DNA of 64,000 nt from contig NZ_JAHBYB010000007.1 in NCBI RefSeq assembly GCF_019636155.1, forward strand, positions 1 to 64,000, in the 5' to 3' direction. The stretch comes from Brevundimonas sp. Lineage in GTDB: Bacteria > Pseudomonadota > Alphaproteobacteria > Caulobacterales > Caulobacteraceae. Shown piece after piece: positions 8,056 to 16,660 of the stretch. How positions within the stretch are numbered: position 1 is the stretch's first letter; each line of letters starts with the position of its first letter. The position numbers and the translations under genes are program-made. The notes beneath the pieces are model-generated. The model worked only from the letters and a program-made list of their open reading frames with translations. It had not been told where the DNA came from and did no database searches.

Positions 8056-9003
8056 TCAGCGCGGCTGGAGGATGAAGCCGGCCACATCATCGACCACGCC
8101 GGAGGCCAGGGGCAGGGCGGGGTCGGCATAGGTGGCCAGGTTGGCGGCGCGGTCGGCCGGGGCGGTCTTCAGCACGTGGTTGACCCCTTCCCAGACCACC
8201 AGCCGGGTGTTCCAGTTGGCGGCGTGCAGGGTCTCGGCGTCCTGACGGGTCGTCTGAAGGTCGGTCGAGCCCTGGCCGATCAGGATGGGGCCGTTGAAAT
8301 CGACGATCAGGTCGGCCGGGTCCAGGGCCAGCCAGCTGATCATATAGGGCTGGACCGAGGGCCGGAACAGGCTGGCCAGGGCGGGCGGCGCCTGGGTGGT
8401 CTTGCCGTCTTCCAGATCCAGGATGGCGGCGAAGGCCTGGTTCTTCAGGTCTTCGGGCATGGGGGCGGCCTCCAGCTGTTCGCGCAGCACGTCGCAGGCC
8501 TTGCGCCCCGCCCCGGCCAGGAGGACCAGGCCGCAGATGCGCGGATCATTGTCCCTCGCCGCCGCCAGGGCGACCAGGGCGCCCTCGCTGTGCCCCACCA
8601 GCCAGACGCAGGACAGGCCGGTTTCGGACAGGGCGCGGTCGATCCACAGACGGGCGTCGGCGATATTCAGGTCAAAGGTCATCTCGGCCTCTGAAGGGGC
8701 GGCGGCCGCGCTCTGGCCGACGCCGCGCTTGTCGAACCGCAGGCTGGCGACGCCGTGATCGGCCAGGCCCTGGGCCAGCAGGCGGGTCGAGGCGGCGGCG
8801 ACGCCCAGGGGGCTGTTTCCGTCCCGGTCGGTGGGGCCGGAGCCGGGCAGCATCAGGGCCACGGCGCGCGGCGCGCCCTCGGGCCTCAGCAGGGTTCCGT
8901 GCAGGGGCGCGGGGTCGGCGGCGACGCTGACGGGGGTTTCGGTCGGGCCGGCCAGGGCCAGGGTCGACAGGACCAGGGTAGGAAGGGCGGCGGCGAGGAT
9001 CAT
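8056..9003 (-). CDS. Exported alpha/beta hydrolase
   Basis: Predicted serine hydrolase of 315 residues with an N-terminal signal peptide (hydrophobic residues 2-18, cleavage near ALAGP). The fold shows the oxyanion loop LMLPGSGPTDRDG, the DKRGVG segment, the nucleophile Ser139 in GHSEG and a late His in GVNHVLK, so the catalytic triad looks intact. This pattern is close to the family often annotated as BAAT/serine aminopeptidase-like hydrolases. It acts in the periplasm or at the envelope on an unknown ester or peptide. It is the last gene of a leftward run behind sdpR and sdpI, starting 22 bases after the sdpI stop. Confidence 0.85.
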   Translation of the reverse strand: MILAAALPTLVLSTLALAGPTETPVSVAADPAPLHGTLLRPEGAPRAVALMLPGSGPTDRDGNSPLGVAAASTRLLAQGLADHGVASLRFDKRGVGQSAAAAPSEAEMTFDLNIADARLWIDRALSETGLSCVWLVGHSEGALVALAAARDNDPRICGLVLLAGAGRKACDVLREQLEAAPMPEDLKNQAFAAILDLEDGKTTQAPPALASLFRPSVQPYMISWLALDPADLIVDFNGPILIGQGSTDLQTTRQDAETLHAANWNTRLVVWEGVNHVLKTAPADRAANLATYADPALPLASGVVDDVAGFILQPR

Positions 9004-9025
9004 CGGGGGCGTCCTTGGGGCGGGA

Positions 9026-9691
9026 TCAGAAGGGCTGGCGGTCGGGATCGTCGCGCCAGACGCGCCAGCTCTCGAACACCGCCAGGGCGGCGGCGGCCAG
9101 GAGGGCGACGATCAGGGCGCTGAGACCCAGGGGCTGGGGCGCGAAGGGGGCTGCGGCCAGGCCGGCCAGGCCGATCCAGAAGAACAGCCGGCCCATCAGG
9201 CGGTTTGAGCGGTCCCAGGCGCGGCGGCTCTTGTAGCTCCAGGGCGTGCGGACGCCGATGACCGGATTGGGGCCGATCCGCCCGGCCGCGGCGCCGATGG
9301 CGGCCAGCAGCAGGGAGATCAGGGCCATGGGCAGGGCGGGCTGGAGATCGCCGGCGCCGTTCAGGCCGAGCGCCGCCGCCATCAGGGCGACCCCGACCAC
9401 GGCGATCAGCCCGACCGCCTGGCTGCTGATCAGGCCGCGGCGGCGGGCCGGGTCCTCGGCGCGGGCGACCGCCAGGCCCGTCAGGCCCGAGATCACCGCC
9501 GCCAGCAGGCCCAGGCCGCCGATCAGCAGGGCCAGCTGGGTGCGGTCGCCCCAGCGGTCGACCTGGCCCGAGGCGTCGAAATGCATCGGCAGGGGGCCTT
9601 CGGGCCCGGCCAGGGCGATCCAGGCCGCCAGGCTGAGCAGGCCGACGACGGCGACGCCGCTCAGGCCGTCGAGCAGGGTGGGGCGTTTCAT
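9026..9691 (-). CDS. SdpI family membrane protein (DUF1648)
   Basis: Polytopic membrane protein of 221 residues with the DUF1648 signature PMHFDASGQVDRWGDR near residue 35 and the SdpI motif GVRTPWSYKSRRAWDRSNR near 145. In Bacillus SdpI is an immunity protein and signal transducer that sequesters the SdpR repressor at the membrane. Here it follows an ArsR/SdpR-type repressor with stop and start overlapping (ATGA-type, 9688-9691), so the two are surely co-transcribed. There is no sdpC-like toxin nearby, which argues for a stress-sensing rather than immunity role. That role is inferred. Confidence 0.87.
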   Translation of the reverse strand: MKRPTLLDGLSGVAVVGLLSLAAWIALAGPEGPLPMHFDASGQVDRWGDRTQLALLIGGLGLLAAVISGLTGLAVARAEDPARRRGLISSQAVGLIAVVGVALMAAALGLNGAGDLQPALPMALISLLLAAIGAAAGRIGPNPVIGVRTPWSYKSRRAWDRSNRLMGRLFFWIGLAGLAAAPFAPQPLGLSALIVALLAAAALAVFESWRVWRDDPDRQPF

Positions 9692-9978
9692 GATCCGGTC
9701 GTCTCCTTGTCCGCGTTGCGCCCCGCGCCGGCGATGTCCATCAGGAAGGCCATGGCCTCCTCCACCGCCGAGATCTCCAGCCGGTAGCGGATGGAGGCCC
9801 CTTCGCGCTCGGGACTGACCAGGCCGGCGTCCTTCAGGGCGTTCAGGTGGCCGGTGACCGTGGGCCAGCTCATGTCGAAGACGGCGGCGATGTCGCCGGA
9901 CGCCATCGGCCCGGCGCGCAGCATCTCGATGATGCGGCGCCGGACGGGGTGCGACAGGGCCTTGAACAGGGCGTTCAT
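9688..9978 (-). CDS. SdpR-like ArsR family repressor
   Basis: Winged-helix repressor of 96 residues starting MNALFKALSHPVRRRIIEML, the typical opening of SdpR-type ArsR regulators, with recognition helix MSWPTVTGHLNALKDAGLV. The metal-binding cysteines of classical ArsR are absent. The ATG at 9978 fits family length; a longer reading to 10014 would translate the promoter. A candidate promoter with two GACTAA repeats lies immediately upstream. It overlaps the sdpI start, so repressor and membrane partner are made together. It probably autoregulates this operon, including the hydrolase at 8056. Confidence 0.87.
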   Translation of the reverse strand: MNALFKALSHPVRRRIIEMLRAGPMASGDIAAVFDMSWPTVTGHLNALKDAGLVSPEREGASIRYRLEISAVEEAMAFLMDIAGAGRNADKETTGS

Positions 9979-9985
9979 AGGGAAG

Positions 9986-10014
9986 AGACTAATTAGGAAA
10001 ACGACTAAGTGCAA
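9986..10014 (-). promoter_or_regulatory. Candidate sdpR promoter with direct-repeat operator
   Basis: On the minus strand TTGCAC (10014-10009) and TAGTCT (9991-9986) are separated by 17 bases. On the plus strand the hexamer GACTAA occurs at 9987-9992 and again at 10003-10008, exactly 16 bases apart. One copy overlaps the -10 and the other abuts the -35. The AT-rich stretch stands out in a very GC-rich region. Confidence 0.5.
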
Positions 10015-10021
10015 GCTGAAT

Positions 10022-10170
10022 CCCTTCTCCCCTTGGGGGAGAAGGTGGGCCGCAGAGCGGCTCGGATGAGGGGTAGGGCGCCGCGAGCGCTCCCATGGAC
10101 GAGCTTGGACCGGGCATCCCCCTCATCCGTCATGCTTGGCATGACACCTTCTCCCCCGGAGGGGAAAAGG
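10022..10170. repeat. Intergenic repeat family C (copy 1)
   Basis: Left arm CCCTTCTCCCCTTGGGGGAG followed by AAGGTGGGCCGCAGAGCGGC, right arm ending CACCTTCTCCCCCGGAGGGG. Each arm is a hairpin and the arms pair with each other, enclosing a spacer. It lies between erpA and sdpR, both leftward. Related copies are at 13690, 21545, 23073, 57326 and 58213. Confidence 0.8.
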
Positions 10171-10174
10171 AAGT

Positions 10175-10549
10175 TCAGATCGAGAAGCTGACGCCGCAGC
10201 CGCAGCTGGAGGCGGCGTTGGGGTTGCGGACCACGAACTGGGCGCCGGACAGGTCGTCGACGAAGGCGATCTCGGACCCGACCAGGAAGGGCAGGGACAC
10301 CGGGTCCACCAGGGCCGTCTGGCCGGCGGCGGTGATCGACAGGTCGTCGGCCGCGGCCGTCTCGACCAGTTCGAACCGATACTGGAAGCCCGAGCAGCCG
10401 CCGCCGTCCACCGCCACGCGCAGCATGACCGGCCGGCCCTCGGCCCCGGACAGGGCCGCCAGACGCCGCGCGGCCGAGGCGTCCAGCGTCAGACCGGGAC
10501 CCTCGCCGGGACGCGAAATCTGGAAGGTGGGGGATTCGACGCTGCTCAC
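10175..10549 (-). CDS. erpA: Iron-sulfur cluster insertion protein, A-type carrier
   Basis: HesB/IscA family protein of 124 residues that receives Fe-S clusters and hands them to apo-enzymes. The three ligand cysteines are present: Cys52 in [10 protein letters not shown], and Cys116 and Cys118 in the C-terminal SSCGCGVSF. The length and the extended N-terminus favour ErpA over SufA or IscA, but the families overlap. The start is GTG at 10549. It is divergent from dgt with very little space between them. Confidence 0.9.
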   Translation of the reverse strand: MSSVESPTFQISRPGEGPGLTLDASAARRLAALSGAEGRPVMLRVAVDGGGCSGFQYRFELVETAAADDLSITAAGQTALVDPVSLPFLVGSEIAFVDDLSGAQFVVRNPNAASSCGCGVSFSI

Positions 10550-10610
10550 GGCTCTCTATATGAGCGGCAGGCGGGCGATCGCAAAGGCCCGCGCCCGATC
10601 GAGCGCCTTC

Positions 10611-11795
10611 GTGACCGCGACCCCTGACCGCGCCCCCTTCGCCGAGACCCCGGCCGCCTCGCGCGGGCGCCGTTTCCCCGAAGGCCCCAGCCGCACCCGC
10701 CCGGCCTTCGCCCGCGACCGCGACCGCATCATCCACACCACCGCCTTCCGCCGCCTGAAGGAGAAGACCCAGGTCTTCGTGGCGCATGAGGGCGACCATT
10801 ACCGCACCCGCCTGACCCACAGCCTGGAGGTGGCCCAGATCGCCCGGTCCCTGGCCCACGCCCTGAAGCTGGACGTCGACCTGGCCGAGACCGTGGCCCT
10901 GGCCCACGACCTGGGCCATCCGCCCTTCGGCCACGCCGGCGAGGACGAGTTGCAGGCCCGGATGGCGGGGTTCGGCGGCTTTGACCACAACGTCCAGACC
11001 TTCCGCCTGGTGACCAAGCTGGAGCGGCGCTATCCGGCCTTCGAGGGGCTGAACCTGACCTGGGAGACCCTGGAAGGGGTCATCAAGCACAACGGCCCGG
11101 TGGCGCACCGGCTGGACGAGCCCGCCTGGCAGGCCATCGCCGAATATGGAGTGAAGGGCGGCTGGGATCTGCGGCTGGACAGTTTCGCCTCGCTGGAGGC
11201 CCAGTGCGCGGCCATCGCCGACGACATCGCCTACAACAACCACGACGTGGACGACGGAGTGCAGGCGGGACTGTTCACCCTGGAGCATCTGGATGAGGTT
11301 CCCCTGATCGGGCCGATCCTGGCGGGGGTTCGCGCGGACTGGCCGGGGCTGGACGACCGGATGGTGCGGATGGAGGCCGTGCGGCGCATGATCGGCGCCA
11401 TGGTCCAGGACGTGCTGGCCGAGACGGAGCGGCGCCTGGCGCAGGACCGGATCGGTTCGGTCGAGGCGGTGCGGGCGGCGGGGCGGATCCTGGTCCAGTT
11501 CTCGGACGCCATGCTGGCCGACCTGGCGGTGCTGAGGGCCTTTCTGTTCGAGCGGATGTACCGCCACTATCGCGTCAACCGGATGCGGTCCCAGGCGCGG
11601 CGGATCATCGCCGAGATGTTCGTCCTGTTCATGGCCGAGCCGGAGGTCATGCCCCCCGAATGGCAGGCCCGGGCGGTCGGGGACCAGGCCCGGACGGCGC
11701 GCGCCGTCTGCGACTACATCGCCGGCATGACCGACCGCTACGCCATAGAGACCCACCGCAAGCTGTTCACCCTCGACCCGGTGCTGCATCTGTGA
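10611..11795 (+). CDS. dgt: dGTP triphosphohydrolase-like HD-domain protein
   Basis: Hydrolyses dNTPs to deoxynucleosides and triphosphate. The HD domain is visible in order: [34 protein letters not shown] with the first metal His, then [15 protein letters not shown] with the His-Asp pair. I place the start at GTG 10611 (394 residues), because family members begin just before [15 protein letters not shown]. An ATG at 10560 in frame would add 17 residues and leave only 10 bases between dgt and erpA. The protein is the shorter dGTPase-like type common in alphaproteobacteria. It precedes the SPOR and nagZ genes. Confidence 0.92.
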   Translation: MTATPDRAPFAETPAASRGRRFPEGPSRTRPAFARDRDRIIHTTAFRRLKEKTQVFVAHEGDHYRTRLTHSLEVAQIARSLAHALKLDVDLAETVALAHDLGHPPFGHAGEDELQARMAGFGGFDHNVQTFRLVTKLERRYPAFEGLNLTWETLEGVIKHNGPVAHRLDEPAWQAIAEYGVKGGWDLRLDSFASLEAQCAAIADDIAYNNHDVDDGVQAGLFTLEHLDEVPLIGPILAGVRADWPGLDDRMVRMEAVRRMIGAMVQDVLAETERRLAQDRIGSVEAVRAAGRILVQFSDAMLADLAVLRAFLFERMYRHYRVNRMRSQARRIIAEMFVLFMAEPEVMPPEWQARAVGDQARTARAVCDYIAGMTDRYAIETHRKLFTLDPVLHL

Positions 11796-11875
11796 TTCGT
11801 AAGGGCCGCTGGGCGGGTTAGGATGACGCCCCGGCCGCGCGATTCGCGGGCGGGGCCTGATGCGGAGCGCCCCCC

Positions 11876-12628
11876 ATGTCCTATGAAGACGATCCCCGGT
11901 CCCGCGAGCGCGGCGCCTATACGCCCCCCACGGACGACGACCTGCCGTATCGCCGCAGCGGCGGCTATGACGCACGCGGGCCGCGCCGCACGGGCGGGGG
12001 CGCCGGGGCGCCGCCGGTGACCCTGATCGTCTCGGCTGTCGTTCTGCTGCTGCTGATCGTCGCGGTGGTGCTGGTCTATCGCAGCGGGGCGCGCGGGCCC
12101 AACGACGCCCCGCCCGCCGTGGGCCAGCCGGTCGGAACCCTGAAGGTCGAGGCGCCGATAGAGGCCCAGCCCGTCGATCCCGAGGCCGGCATCCGCGTCT
12201 ATCGCGACGGCGACCCGGCCGCCGATGCGCCGCCCGTCTTCACCCCGCCGCCCGAGGCGCCCCTGCCGCGCCCGACCGCTCCCGTCGAGGCGGCGCCCTT
12301 GCCGCCGGTCGAACGTGCCGCGCCCACGCCCGCGCGCCCGGCGCCCGCCGCCCCGGCCGAGACCGCCGCCGCGCCGCCGGCCGCCACAGGGTCGTCGGCG
12401 GTCCAGATCGGCGCCTTCTCCTCGACCGCCCTGGCCGACCGCGAATACGCCGCCGTCGCCGCCCGTTTCCCCCAGTTCGCGCAAGGGGCGGGCAAGCGGG
12501 TTCAGGAGGTGGTCGATTCCAAGGGCCAGACCGTCTATCGCACCACCTTCACCGGCCTGAGCCGCGACCGGGCCACGGCCTTCTGCGCCGCCCTGCGGTC
12601 GGCCGGGCGGGACTGCCTGGTCCGGTGA
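11876..12628 (+). CDS. SPOR domain membrane protein
   Basis: Bitopic inner-membrane protein of 250 residues. It has a charged cytoplasmic N-terminus (1-46), one transmembrane helix near 48-69 (VTLIVSAVVLLLLIVAVVLV), a long Pro/Ala-rich periplasmic linker, and a C-terminal SPOR domain (about 174-250, opening SAVQIGAFSSTALADREYA). SPOR domains bind denuded peptidoglycan glycans at the septum, so a role in division or wall turnover is likely. Its stop overlaps the GTG of nagZ by four bases, coupling it to peptidoglycan recycling. Confidence 0.9.
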   Translation: MSYEDDPRSRERGAYTPPTDDDLPYRRSGGYDARGPRRTGGGAGAPPVTLIVSAVVLLLLIVAVVLVYRSGARGPNDAPPAVGQPVGTLKVEAPIEAQPVDPEAGIRVYRDGDPAADAPPVFTPPPEAPLPRPTAPVEAAPLPPVERAAPTPARPAPAAPAETAAAPPAATGSSAVQIGAFSSTALADREYAAVAARFPQFAQGAGKRVQEVVDSKGQTVYRTTFTGLSRDRATAFCAALRSAGRDCLVR

Positions 12629-13674
12629 GATCGGCCGCCGTCTTCGGCTGTTCGGGCCATCGGCTGACGGCGGACGAACGCGCCTTCTTCCGCGACGCGC
12701 GGCCGTGGGGCTTCATCCTGTTCCGCCGCAACGTCGACGGGCCGGACCAGGTGCGCGCCCTGACCCAGGCCCTGCGCGAGACGATCGATGACCCGGACGC
12801 CCCCGTCCTGGTCGACCAGGAAGGCGGGCGGGTCCAGCGGCTGGGCCCGCCGCACTGGTCCAGATATCCGCCGGCGAACGCCTATTTGAAGGCGGCGAAC
12901 GATCCGCTGGCGGCGCGCGAGCTGGCGCGGCTGGGCGGGCGGCTGATGGCCCATGACCTGCGGGCGGTGGGGATCACCGTGGACTGCGCCCCGGTGCTGG
13001 ACGCCCCCGTGCCCGGCGCCCACGACATCATCGGCGACCGCGCCTTCGCCGACAGCCCGGCGGGGCTGATCCCCCTGGCGCGGGCGCAGGCCGAGGGGCT
13101 GATGGCCGGGGGCGTCCTGCCGGTGATCAAACACATGCCCGGCCACGGCCGCGCCTTCGCCGACAGCCACAAGGATCTGCCGGTGGTCGAGACGCCGCTG
13201 GAAGACCTGGAGGCCTGGGACTTCCCGCCCTTCCGCGCGCTCAGCGACATGCCCATGGCCATGACGGCCCACGTCGTCTTCACCGCCATCGACGCCAAGC
13301 GGCCCGCGACGGTGTCGAAAAAGGCGGTGCGGCTGATGCGCGAGGGGCTGGGGTTTTCGGGCCTGATCCTGACCGACGACCTGTCGATGCAGGCCCTGTC
13401 GGGAAGCCTGGCCGAGCGGGCGGCGGCGGCGATGAAGGCCGGATGCGACATCGCCCTGCACTGCAACGGCGACATGGGCGAGATGAGGCAGGTCGCGGGC
13501 GCGGTCGGCCGTCTGAAAGGCGCATCGAAGGCGCGGGCCGAGGCGGCGCTGGCCCGCATCGTGCGCGAGGTGGAGCCTCTGGATGTCGAGGCGGCGCGGG
13601 CGCGGTTCGAGGCCATGCTGGCCGGCAAGCTGGAGGCGCAGCGCGGGCCGGATGTGGGCGAGGCGCAATCATGA
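12625..13674 (+). CDS. nagZ: Beta-N-acetylhexosaminidase NagZ
   Basis: Family 3 glycoside hydrolase of 349 residues that removes N-acetylglucosamine from anhydromuropeptides during wall recycling in the cytoplasm. It shows LVDQEGGRVQRL, the diagnostic KHMPGHGRAFADSHKDLP containing the catalytic His-Asp pair, and the nucleophile region LILTDDLSM. The start is GTG at 12625, overlapping the SPOR gene stop. The stop at 13672-13674 overlaps an ATG (ATGA), the remnant expected if scpA once began directly there; a repeat now intervenes. Confidence 0.93.
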   Translation: MRSAAVFGCSGHRLTADERAFFRDARPWGFILFRRNVDGPDQVRALTQALRETIDDPDAPVLVDQEGGRVQRLGPPHWSRYPPANAYLKAANDPLAARELARLGGRLMAHDLRAVGITVDCAPVLDAPVPGAHDIIGDRAFADSPAGLIPLARAQAEGLMAGGVLPVIKHMPGHGRAFADSHKDLPVVETPLEDLEAWDFPPFRALSDMPMAMTAHVVFTAIDAKRPATVSKKAVRLMREGLGFSGLILTDDLSMQALSGSLAERAAAAMKAGCDIALHCNGDMGEMRQVAGAVGRLKGASKARAEAALARIVREVEPLDVEAARARFEAMLAGKLEAQRGPDVGEAQS

Positions 13675-13689
13675 CCGGAGGCGCTGTCA

Positions 13690-13848
13690 TTTCCTTCCCC
13701 CCTCGCGGGGGAAGGTGGCTCGCGGAGCGAGACGGATGGGGGGGCTGCGAGCCTCGCCTCGATCGTCTGACGATCTGCATGTTGAACCCGCCCCCCCATC
13801 CGAGCGGCTCCGCCGCCCACCTTCCCCCGCGAGGGGGGAAGGGAGGAT
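13690..13848. repeat. Intergenic repeat family C (copy 2), inside the nagZ-scpA operon
   Basis: Left arm CTTCCCCCCTCGCGGGGGAA with GGTGGCTCGCGGAGCGAG, right arm CTCCGCCGCCCACCTTCCCC with GCGAGGGGGGAAGG. It separates nagZ from scpA by about 180 bases. The terminal GGGAAGGGAGGA provides the ribosome-binding site for the scpA ATG at 13853. Confidence 0.85.
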
Positions 13849-13852
13849 TTGT

Positions 13853-14686
13853 ATGACCGACGTCTTCCAGCCCAATCTGGATTTCGCCGCCGCCGATCAG
13901 GTGGAGGAGGGCGAGGCCTTCGTCGTCGATCTGGAGGGCTACGAAGGGCCGCTGCATGTCCTTCTGGCCCTGGCGCGAACCCAGAAGGTCGATCTGCTGA
14001 AACTGTCGATCACCCGGCTGGCGGAACAGTATCTGGCCTTCATCCACGAGGCGCGGCGGCGCAATTTCGCCCTGGCGGCGGACTATCTGGTGATGGCGTC
14101 GTGGCTGGCCTATCTGAAATCGCGCCTGCTGCTGCCGCGCACCGAGAAGGGCAAGGCCGAGGAGCCCCCGGCCGAGCTGATGGCCGCCGCCCTGGCCTTT
14201 CGCCTGCAGAAGCTGGAGGCCATGCGCACGGCGGTCGAGGCCATCACCGGCCGGCCGCAGCTGAAGCGCGACGTCTTCACCCGCGGCGACCCCGAGGCCA
14301 CGGTCATCATCCCGTCCGACCGGATCGACGCCAGCCTGTACGATCTGATGGCCGCCTATGTGGTCCAGCGGCGCCGCGAACAGGCCCGCCACTACAATCC
14401 GACCCAGCGGGTCGAGGCCTTCCCGCTGGAGGCCGCGCGCGACTGGCTGCGCCAGATCATGCCGCGCCTGGACGACTGGACCCCGCTGGACCAGGTGGCG
14501 CCGCAGGGGGAGGGCGAGGGCGGCCCCTCGACGGCCAGCTACGTTGCCTCCACCCTGTCGGCCAGCCTGGAGCTGGTGAAGGAGGGCGGCATGGATGTGA
14601 AACAGACGGCGGTCTTCGACCCGCTGTATCTGCGCCGCCGCGCCCAGGGGCCGGATGGCGGCCAGCCGATGGAGCTGACGCCGTGA
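13853..14686 (+). CDS. scpA: Segregation and condensation protein A
   Basis: Kleisin subunit of the SMC-ScpAB condensin, 277 residues. The N-terminal SMC-neck binding region opens FVVDLEGYEGPLHVLLALAR and continues with VDLLKLSITRLAEQYLAFI. The acidic linker and a C-terminal winged helix follow. The ATG at 13853 has GGGAGG eight to thirteen bases upstream, contributed by the repeat. The gene overlaps scpB by four bases (GTGA), so the two are translationally coupled, as expected for a stoichiometric complex. Confidence 0.94.
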   Translation: MTDVFQPNLDFAAADQVEEGEAFVVDLEGYEGPLHVLLALARTQKVDLLKLSITRLAEQYLAFIHEARRRNFALAADYLVMASWLAYLKSRLLLPRTEKGKAEEPPAELMAAALAFRLQKLEAMRTAVEAITGRPQLKRDVFTRGDPEATVIIPSDRIDASLYDLMAAYVVQRRREQARHYNPTQRVEAFPLEAARDWLRQIMPRLDDWTPLDQVAPQGEGEGGPSTASYVASTLSASLELVKEGGMDVKQTAVFDPLYLRRRAQGPDGGQPMELTP

Positions 14687-15348
14687 GCGACCTGGAGTTC
14701 AAGCCGGACGAGGCCGAGATCGAGCGCCGGGTCGAGGCCCTGTTGTTCGCCGCCGCCGGACCGCTGTCGGCGGCCGAGATCGCGCGCCGTCTGCCCGAAG
14801 ACGCCGATGTCGGTGCGGCCATCGCTGCCCTGCGCGCGCGGTATGAGGGGCGGGGGGTCGAGCTGGAGTGCGTCGCCGACCGCTGGCGTTTCCGCACGGC
14901 GCCGGACCTGAGTTTCATGATGACCCAGGAGCGCGAGGAGCCGCGCCGCCTGTCCAAGGCGGCCTTGGAGACCCTGGCCATCATCGCCTATCACCAGCCC
15001 TGCACCCGCGCCGAGATCGAGAGCGTGCGCGGCGTGTCCCTGTCGCGCGGGACGCTGGACCTGCTGCTGGAGATGGGGTTCGTGCGGCTGCGCGGACGGC
15101 GTCGGACGCCGGGGCGGCCGGTGACCTATGCGACCTCGGACGGTTTCCTGGAGCATTTCGGCCTGGCCAGCGTGCACGACCTGCCTGGGGTGCAGGACAT
15201 GCGGGCGGCGGGCCTGCTGGACCTGTCCATGCCCGCCGGCTTCGAAGTGCCCGACCCCGGCCGCGGCGCGGAGGAGGAGGAAGACCTGCTGACCGACCTC
15301 GACCAGGACAGCCCCGAGTTCGCCCAAGATTTCGTGGGGGAGGAGTAG
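14683..15348 (+). CDS. scpB: Segregation and condensation protein B
   Basis: Winged-helix dimer partner of ScpA in the SMC complex, 221 residues. Two tandem winged helices are visible (AEIERRVEALLFAAAGPLSA and SKAALETLAIIAYHQPCTRA), the second with the highly conserved ETLAIIAYHQP and GRPVTYATSDGFLEHFGL. A long acidic C-terminal tail (about 190-221) follows. The GTG start overlaps the scpA stop. In Caulobacter relatives tat genes usually follow; here a repeat and a convergent ispH follow instead, which is from memory and should be checked. Confidence 0.94.
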   Translation: MSDLEFKPDEAEIERRVEALLFAAAGPLSAAEIARRLPEDADVGAAIAALRARYEGRGVELECVADRWRFRTAPDLSFMMTQEREEPRRLSKAALETLAIIAYHQPCTRAEIESVRGVSLSRGTLDLLLEMGFVRLRGRRRTPGRPVTYATSDGFLEHFGLASVHDLPGVQDMRAAGLLDLSMPAGFEVPDPGRGAEEEEDLLTDLDQDSPEFAQDFVGEE

Positions 15349-15349
15349 G

Positions 15350-15490
15350 CGTCTCCTCCCTGTCGCGCAGCGATGGGGAGGTGGATCGGACGCGCAGCGG
15401 CCGAGACGGAGGGGTTCTGTCTTCGTGTTGCGAACGGCCCCTCCACCGCCTGCGGCGGTCCCCCTCCCCATGGAATGGGGAGGAGACGAT
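15350..15490. repeat. Intergenic repeat family B (copy 2)
   Basis: Opens CGTCTCCTCCCTGTCGCGCA and ends CCCCATGGAATGGGGAGGAG. The outer arms GTCTCCTCCC and GGGAGGAGAC are exact complements. Inner segments CGCAGCGGCC and CGCCTGCGGCGG make further hairpins. It is nearly identical to the element at 37602-37741 and lies between the convergent scpB and ispH genes. Confidence 0.88.
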
Positions 15491-15493
15491 GGA

Positions 15494-16474
15494 TCAGGCC
15501 GTCAGCGCCCTCGGGAGCTTGAAGGCCACCGTCTCGCGCTCGCCGTCGTCTTCGACCACGGTGGCGTCGAAGCGGGCGCGGAGGGCTTCGATCAGGGCCT
15601 CGATCAGGGGTTCGGGGGCCGAGGCGCCGGCGGTGACGCCGACCGTCCGCACCCCATCGAACCAGGACCAGTCGACGTGGCTGGCGTCGTCGACCAGGCG
15701 GGCGTCGCGGGCGCCGGCGCGCAGGGCCACCTCCACCAGTCGCACCGAGTTGGACGAGTTGGGCGAGCCGACCACCAGCACCAGGTCCGACCCGTCGGCC
15801 AGCCGCTTGACCGCTTCCTGACGATTGGTGGTGGCGTAGCAGATGTCTTCCTTGTGCGGGTCGGGCAGTTCCGGAAAGCGCCGCTTCAGCACCGCCAGAA
15901 CCTCGGCCGTGTCGTCGACCGACAGTGTGGTCTGGGTGACATAGGCCAGGGGGGCGTCGCCGGGCCGTGCAAACGTCTCAGCGTCGCCCACCGTCTCGAT
16001 CAGGCTGATGGCCTCGGCCGGCAACTGGCCCATGGTGCCGACCACCTCGGGGTGGCCGGCGTGGCCGATCAGGATGATGTGGCGGCCCGCCGCATGGTGG
16101 CGCTCGGCCTCGACATGGACCTTGGACACCAGGGGGCAGGTGGCGTCCAGGAACAGCATCTGGCGCGACCGGGCCGCCGCCGGCACCGACTTGGGCACCC
16201 CGTGGGCCGAGAAGACCACCGGCCGGTCGTCGGGGCATTCGTCCAGCTCCTTGACGAAAACGGCGCCCAGGGCCTTCAGACGCTCGACCACATGGCGGTT
16301 GTGCACGATCTCGTGCCGCACATAGACCGGAGCGCCGAACCGTTCGATGGCCCGCTCGACGATCTGGATGGCCCGGTCCACCCCGGCGCAGAAGCCGCGC
16401 GGGGTCGCCAGCCGCACCGTGATCGGGCGGCGGGAATCGGCGGCGAAGGTCGAGGCGGCGTCCATGGACGGCAA
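15494..16474 (-). CDS. ispH: 4-hydroxy-3-methylbut-2-enyl diphosphate reductase
   Basis: Last enzyme of the non-mevalonate isoprenoid pathway, making IPP and DMAPP with a [4Fe-4S] cluster. It has 326 residues. All three cluster cysteines are present: Cys29 in TPRGFCAGV, Cys113 in DATCPLV and Cys212 in [13 protein letters not shown]. The conserved SAHGVP and [13 protein letters not shown] segments are intact. The ATG at 16474 or the one three codons later (16465) may be used. The gene is convergent with scpB and divergent from the ATP synthase operon. Confidence 0.95.
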   Translation of the reverse strand: MPSMDAASTFAADSRRPITVRLATPRGFCAGVDRAIQIVERAIERFGAPVYVRHEIVHNRHVVERLKALGAVFVKELDECPDDRPVVFSAHGVPKSVPAAARSRQMLFLDATCPLVSKVHVEAERHHAAGRHIILIGHAGHPEVVGTMGQLPAEAISLIETVGDAETFARPGDAPLAYVTQTTLSVDDTAEVLAVLKRRFPELPDPHKEDICYATTNRQEAVKRLADGSDLVLVVGSPNSSNSVRLVEVALRAGARDARLVDDASHVDWSWFDGVRTVGVTAGASAPEPLIEALIEALRARFDATVVEDDGERETVAFKLPRALTA

Positions 16475-16548
16475 ACTAGGGCCTCCGGCCTGCCCCCGCC
16501 AGCGGCCGTTCGCCGCGCCTTGTTCGATGGGCAGGAAATATGAGCAAA

Positions 16549-16605
16549 GACAGTGTTTTGCATCTCACCATACTGTCCTTGACCAAATCGACCCCCGCCT
16601 ATAGG
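16549..16605 (+). promoter_or_regulatory. Candidate promoter of the ATP synthase F0 operon, with inverted repeat
   Basis: TTGACC at 16579-16584 is followed 15 bases later by TATAGG (16600-16605). This resembles the Caulobacter housekeeping pattern, which tolerates short spacers before a GCTA-type -10. Just upstream GACAGT (16549-16554) and ACTGTC (16572-16577) form an inverted repeat ending two bases before the -35, a possible regulator site. It serves atpI 56 bases downstream. Confidence 0.5.
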
Positions 16606-16660
16606 TTCCGCGCCGAATTCAGACCCCCTTCGGCGCCCGCGTCGGAGCGCTGAGGCCGCC

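Noticed and set aside
10005-11975. 656-residue minus-strand open frame over dgt
   Set aside because: Antisense to a clear HD-domain gene and runs through a repeat; shadow frame.
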